Positions 58,985 to 64,000 of a stretch of 64,000 bases of DNA are shown in pieces. Every line of letters begins with the position of its first letter. The stretch's first letter is position 1. Origin of the DNA: Papaver somniferum (taxonomy: Eukaryota > Streptophyta > Magnoliopsida > Ranunculales > Papaveraceae); contig NC_039359.1 in the NCBI RefSeq assembly GCF_003573695.1, positions 140,575,112 through 140,639,111 of the forward strand. The letters are read 5' to 3'. The notes below the pieces were generated by a model, which was given only the letters and a program-made list of their open reading frames with translations, did not search any database and was not told the DNA's origin. The position numbers were made by a program, and so were the translations under genes.

Positions 58985-59104
58985 GAGGTACCTAAGCTCG
59001 AGATTCCAACTCTGCCAAAATCTGAATTTCCCGCGACAGAACTCCCTAATAAGTTTGAATTGCCAAAACTTGTAATTCCAACTTTGCCAATGACTGGATT
59101 TTGA
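58985..59104 (+). pseudogene. Pro/Leu/Lys-rich repeat fragment (PELPK-like)
   Basis: A plus-strand ORF (58853-59104) ends in a repetitive stretch with KLEIPTLPKSEFP, ELPNKFELPKL and VIPTLP, resembling plant PELPK-type cell-wall proline-rich proteins. There is no signal peptide and only two or three units. It overlaps the expected 3' UTR of the Pol III subunit gene on the other strand. It is probably a fragment or a coincidence. Confidence 0.3.
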
Positions 59105-59120
59105 TGCAACCACAGCAACA

Positions 59121-62100
59121 TCAATCATCATAGGTATTGTCATCTGAAACACAAGATAAAGATAATTGCATCAGCAATGTAATGGCAAACGAATATGCTT
59201 GGTTATGATCATATCCAAAATGCGAAAGAAGATTGGGGTATAAAGGAACTTACCATCAGGATTATCATCTTCTTGCTGATTATAATCATTGTCATTGTCG
59301 TCAGGATTTTCAACCTGCAAAACTACGCATAAGTCATGATATCCTAATGTTGAGAACTAGATTTTGTTGCTCCTTAAGGAATACAATAGTAGAGATTATG
59401 TCAAGAACAATATTAGCTTAGAATTATCATCTGAAGCACAGCATCAAGTACTTGACATTAAAGAAACAGTTCGTTATAAAATCTTTTGATGCATGTTAGC
59501 AAGAAGTGATATAAGAGTTTGAGACTAATTTGATCTAAGGCAGTGGGAAAAATCATACTGGAGTCTTAACTTTGGACTAAAAATAGCAGAGACACTGTGA
59601 CACACACAATTAAGGTTTATAGTACAAACCTTATCATGGTCACACTCACTCTCTTCGCTACTTTCCTCCTCATCCTCCTGTTCTTCATTGTCACTCTCAT
59701 TCTCATTCTCTTTTTTCTTTTCATTCCTACCTTCACTTTCTCGATCCTGAGAAATAAAAACGTTTACACGCATCTTGCAGAAGATCAAACTAGAGAACAG
59801 GGAATGGAGCAACAAAAGAAATCCAGCAAACCAAATAAAGAGCGAAAAGAAGACAGAATTACAACAATATGATAAGGTTACATAGGAAATATAGCAAACC
59901 ATCATATAGAGGCGCAAAAGAAAACAATATGAGAAGGTTACACAGGAAATAATAACAATTCATCGTTTAAGAAGCAGACTTGAGGCTTGAATTTAGTTAA
60001 AGGAAATTGAAAATCTAATTACCTCGTACTTCTGTTCACGATAGATAAAGTCGTCAAACTTCAATTGGTCTGCATCTGCGAATGTAAAACAGAATTAAAT
60101 TGACGAAATATGCTATCTCGTATAAGCAAAAGGTTCACATTTAACTACGAGTGCTAAGAAAATGTTTTCCACCATTACCGTAGTTTTGAGATGAAAACCC
60201 TTTGCTTTCGTTGGAATCCACCTTTTTCTTACCTAACAAACGAATTCACATATCAATAGGGAGTCTACAAGGCTAGAGAAGTAAGATGCAACTTAAGTAA
60301 AGAAGAAATGAGATAGTATTTCAAAAATGTATCAAGAATAACTTTGACGATTTCTTATGTTGTTTAGATTATTTACCTTCAAATAGCTCTGCAGGGAAAC
60401 ATTCCTTTTTAAGCTCTGCAGGGAAACATTCCTTTTTAAGCTCTGAGTACAGTTTGATATCATTCTCTCCGCTTTCTGAGAAAAAACCCTAGAAACATTA
60501 CATCTAATATATCAAAAGCTAACATGCGGAAACGTTTCTTCACATAGGCATGATGAAGCAAGTAAAAGAGTGACAAATAGTATCCACTGTTTTCAGTTTT
60601 TATACCCCTCGATCAAATGGTTTAAGAACAATCATACGTTGTAAGCAAGAGGTTAAAAAGGATACTAACTGAGTTGTAGGATCGATTATGATTCTTAATT
60701 ATTAAATTAATAGCTGAAGTTCTAATTAAAGTTCACATTCTTCATGTAGAGGTCAGGTTTTAGTACATCAGTAGTTATCTTTCAGATAGGAAGAGACCAA
60801 AATTGTATGAAGAAAATGGTGCTGAATCTGCTGACTGTATGTGATAAAATTAAACTACAGAATCTGCCTGGTCACATATACCTACTCAATCAGCGACTTC
60901 TCCTAAATATGACCTTGTTGTAGCTTTTTCCAGAACACTGAGTTAACGTTGGATAACCTAAACTCTTTCCTGCCATATTTCCAGTTTTATCCAGAGGTAG
61001 CTGACAATAAGATGTTAATTTCACTTATATAATTCATAAAAAATGTATAAAATGAATCAGTTTCAGGTAGTCAGATTAGGAGGAGTAACTAAAAAATGCT
61101 AATTCGCATTACAAAAAAAAATGCGAAAGTTTTGCTAACTAGCTTACTCTTTGTTGGCTTCTTTAGATAATAAGGAGATGATTTCCAATAAATCTGCAGT
61201 TTTTTGTTTGCAACGACTAAGGCCGTTTCCTCTTTGACATAATTGATATCAGGTAACACTACATCTTCCTGCAATCACATGAATTACAATTAAATTTGGA
61301 ATTCTTTTTCATTATTAATAAATAAATAGATCCTTGGTGGTTTTATTCTATACCCTAAACATAATGTTGAACTAAAGCCACAAAAATCCTGTTAATTTCC
61401 TATTTTCATGAATAAAAATACGTTACTAATGTTTTGTAAAACCGAATCACTGGATGCAGGTGTGATAAGTTATCAACATATACAGGGTAACTTGGGTTTA
61501 CTCGCTGGGAAAAGAATAAAAGGCTTTGGGATTCCACGTCCATAGGAACCAAAACCTCCGCGACCCCATCCTTGTCCACGCCCTCTATATGCCATCTGCA
61601 AGATCCAAAAAAAAAAACTTTAAAAACCTAGAAGAGCTACATAATTTCGTACACACTAAGTCTTTTAAGACCAACATAAACACATCTTTTGATTTATGCA
61701 AAACCACTTAACAGATAATCTCGATACGAAGCCATCCTCAATTTAAACACACAGTTTTTCTTGGTCTTAGATATCAAAATGCTCTACACAATCCAGAATA
61801 ATAAGATATTTTTAGAGTGCTAAAATTTGTTTTTAGTTTGTATAAAACATAAAAAAAGAGATTGATTGATTAGTTATTATATTTTGGTGGGTAGGATTGA
61901 GAAGAGCAACTAAACAACAAAGCCCTAGTTCACATGTTAATTGAACCTATACTAAACATTTAGAAAACAAAACAAAACCCAAATTCAATCTCAAATCCAT
62001 GCAGCATAATTTAAAATAAAAATAAAAAAAGGCAACGAGTTTCCTCCTGAAAAAAAGCCTAACATTTTCTGACTGTCGGAGGAAAGTAGTCCAAAATGGG

Positions 62101-63265
62101 TACAGATCTAATTGCTGCAGGCAAGAGCAAGCAAACAAAGAGAACAGCTCCTAAATCTTATGATAAAATAGCCATGCTTGTTGGTTCAGTTACTGATGAT
62201 ACACGGGTTTATGAGGTACCTGGAATGAAAGATCACTGCTCTGTGGTTTACAAAGACAGCAAGAGCTTGAATTGAGGAATCCGGGGATGAATATTTTCCA
62301 TTTGATCAACTTGCTCTCAAGGCAACACTTGGATAAAATACGGTTCTTTGGAGGGGACCCAAGAACTCAAGGGAGGAAGTTAAGCTTTTTGGCAGAGCTT
62401 TTGGAGTACCACACGGCCACAGCAAGCAAGCCGAAAGTTTGAGAAAGCTAGGGAAAGAGAAAAAATCGTGCTGCCGTGCTTTCAGGGTTTAGGAGTGTTG
62501 TCTTCTATATTTTGGTGTTGATTAGAAATTACTACATTTTTGAAGTATTCTAGTAGAATTTTAGAAGTAGAAGTAGCTCACAGTGACTCTTCACAGTCAC
62601 AGATATGCCTTTATTATGTTTTGGTGATAGATACAAATATGTTAGTGAATTATTTTTGGATTTCCCTGTTGGGCAGAAGATATGCAAAACCATAGCAATT
62701 GTTTTACTATTAATATCTAGGTTCTGCAATCAAGAAAAGGCGACGAACCACATCAGAACTAATTAGCATCAACACGTTGTATATCGTAATGATTTCAAGA
62801 CAAACAAGGGGAAAAAAGAGGAAAAATTCATTAAAAATACAAAAACATGTTAACAGAGAATAAAAATTCTATGAGACATTTTAACAAACAGTTGATAGGT
62901 GTTTCATTAAAGTAAGTCAAGTCCCAAACTTCATGCTATAATGTAACGATTAAGAACCGTATAGCTCAGTCTGATTCTCCGATACCAAAGTCATTCCTTA
63001 ACCATTAGCCAAGAAACAAAAAGAAGCACAAGGTTCTGTACCTGTTGATATGTAAGGGGAGGACAGCGCGGAGAAGTGATGATGTAGACCCAGACGGAAC
63101 TAGGACGTTCGGTGCGGCAAACAGTCGAAAAGGCTTTGGCCGGAGATGAAATAAATAGTGAAGAAGTAAAAAACCTTGTCAATTAGTGAGTTAGACTAGG
63201 TTTTTGGCGGGGTGGACCGGGTGGTTCTATTCTTTCTGCGAGTTAGAGAGACAGGGAACAGGCAA
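59121..63265 (-). CDS. RNA polymerase III subunit C31/RPC7-like, 205 aa, eight coding exons
   Basis: Coding exons on the minus strand: 61595-61506, 61268-61148, 60475-60377, 60232-60179, 60075-60023, 59746-59630, 59314-59254 and 59143-59121 (TGA); a 5'-UTR exon is about 63265-63042. The joined coding length is 618 nt, an exact multiple of three with no internal stop. The product has an Arg/Gly-rich start ([16 protein letters not shown]), then [29 protein letters not shown], a [18 protein letters not shown] block and a long Asp/Glu-rich tail ending DDNTYDD, as in RPC31/RPC7 proteins. This subunit helps Pol III start transcription of tRNA and 5S genes in the nucleus. The first coding intron appears to use a GC donor, and exon 3 has a 27-bp in-frame duplication. 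It looks functional. The listed range includes the 5' UTR. Confidence 0.88.
60391..60460 (-). repeat. 27-bp in-frame tandem duplication in the Pol III subunit gene
   Basis: The unit coding for ELKKECFPA occurs twice in a row within exon 60475-60377, with no base differences seen, so it adds nine residues without breaking the frame. Confidence 0.9.
61596..63041 (-). other. 5'-UTR intron of the Pol III subunit gene
   Basis: Donor CAACAG|GTACAG at 63042/63041 and acceptor CTTGCAG directly before the ATG. About 1.45 kb; contains the RPL18 pseudogene on the plus strand. Confidence 0.65.
62096..62492 (+). pseudogene. Ribosomal protein L18 (eL18) pseudogene
   Basis: ATG 62096 opens [21 protein letters not shown], close to the N-terminus of plant eL18. 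It jumps to [20 protein letters not shown], omitting about 55 residues of the normal protein. A stop follows near 62272, but the remaining protein is traceable in other frames ([35 protein letters not shown]) to a TTCAGGGTTTAG end at 62492, with UTR-like sequence on both sides. Absence of introns suggests a processed copy with an internal deletion. It lies in the 5'-UTR intron of the Pol III subunit gene, opposite strand. It encodes nothing functional. Confidence 0.88.
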
Positions 63266-63291
63266 GAGAGATTTCAGACGCTGAGACCGAT

Positions 63292-63299
63292 TTATATAG
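63292..63299 (-). promoter_or_regulatory. TATA box of the Pol III subunit gene
   Basis: The minus strand reads CTATATAAATC; a start site about 30 bases downstream (near 63265) gives a 5'-UTR exon of about 220 bases. Confidence 0.6.
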
Positions 63300-63355
63300 T
63301 GGACTTGTATGAATTGTCCTTCCTGTTTCCCTCCAAACGTTATATCGGGTCCGGT

Positions 63356-64000
63356 TTATTTTTTATTTTTTTTTGAAAGCAAAAGGGCAAATTTTATAAA
63401 ATTTGAGTCCCCAAGATAGTGACATAAAAAAACACTAACCATTACAAAAGGTTACCCAGATGTGTGCACAACAACATCCCAATTACACAACAGATTGGAC
63501 AAAGTAAAACCTGAAAACATGTTAGACTTAAAACCTCAATTCAATAATAATCATTTGATTCAGATCTTTTTCTATAATTATTGTATAATCTAGCATTGCG
63601 TTCTTCCAACCACCAGATAGCCTCCAAATTTCATATTTTTAGAATTCTTTGATTTTTTTTCGCCCCATTCCCATGGATTATACCTGACATTTACAGATAA
63701 AACCCACTTGATACCAAAACTATTCATAAAGTATGTACATACCTCAAAAACGTAGCTGCAGTGAATGAAAAAATGTTCATTCGGCTCCATCATCCGACCA
63801 CATATGAGATACTTGGGATCTTGAATCAATCCAGTAGCATATAACTTATCAAGGGTTGGCTCCACTGTAACAGAGGGTCCAAACTAAAAAGGATATCTTC
63901 AGGGGAATTTTGGAATTCCAGAGTTGCTTATCGGGAAAACTTAATAGACCATTTGTTTATAGTGTCGAATAAGCATTAGCCACTGAAAACTTGTCACCAT
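63356..64000 (-). mobile_element. Second LINE fragment (3' end), continues off the right edge
   Basis: An A-rich tail on the minus strand (TTTCAAAAAAAAATAAAAAA, 63358-63378) marks the 3' end. Upstream, the minus strand encodes a zinc-binding reverse-transcriptase segment: CGRMMEPNEHFFIHC in 63865-63590 and, in other frames to the right, GDKFSVANAYSTL and NSKIPLKISFLVW. This is the zf-RVT region found in plant LINE ORF2 and related RNase H-like proteins. Several frame breaks are visible. Confidence 0.75.

Overview
The window is nuclear DNA of a flowering plant, almost certainly a eudicot. It has GT-AG introns, Ty1/copia, Ty3/gypsy, hAT, Mutator-like and L1-type elements, and a plant-type RNA polymerase III subunit gene. 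A poppy (Papaver-like) origin is possible from the look of the repeats but cannot be proved from sequence alone. Most of the window is transposons nested in or beside one another; one host gene looks intact.

Layout. 1-2339 is a 2.2-kb copia-type LTR in minus orientation, with its Met-tRNA primer site and the first codons of gag at the left edge. It interrupts element A (2340 to about 8865), the 3' half of a Ty3/gypsy element. 8866-10473 and 19343-21667 are low-copy DNA split by element B (10474-19342), a complete LTR element with a GTTAG target duplication. The second half holds an AAA-ATPase remnant. Element C (21668 to about 34739) is a larger relative of A with gag, protease, RT, RNase H and integrase, all decayed. 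A, B and C each carry, between the pol end and the 3' LTR, a multi-exon gene on the opposite strand with its own TATA-like box 165-205 bp from the LTR.

34740-39352 holds a 716-bp hAT-type element (8-bp duplication), a probable CACTA terminus and another short DNA element. 39358-50475 is a small LTR element with a 207-bp LTR and a TGTCT duplication. Its right LTR is split by a 9.1-kb Mutator-like element (41275-50368, 9-bp duplication). This MULE encodes an apparently intact 712-aa transposase and, on the opposite strand, a decayed Ulp1/C48 protease gene. Its non-coding parts are strewn with the 8-mer GATGAAAC/GTTTCATC.

50481-52640 is non-coding. 52640-58190 is a minus-strand L1-type LINE with broken ORF1 and ORF2. 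58400-58628 is a hAT end. 59121 to about 63265 (minus) is a gene for the C31/RPC7 subunit of RNA polymerase III with eight coding exons and a 5'-UTR intron; that intron contains an RPL18 processed pseudogene on the other strand. The right edge (63356-64000) is a second LINE 3' fragment.

Only the Pol III subunit gene and the MULE transposase read as open, functional-looking coding sequences.
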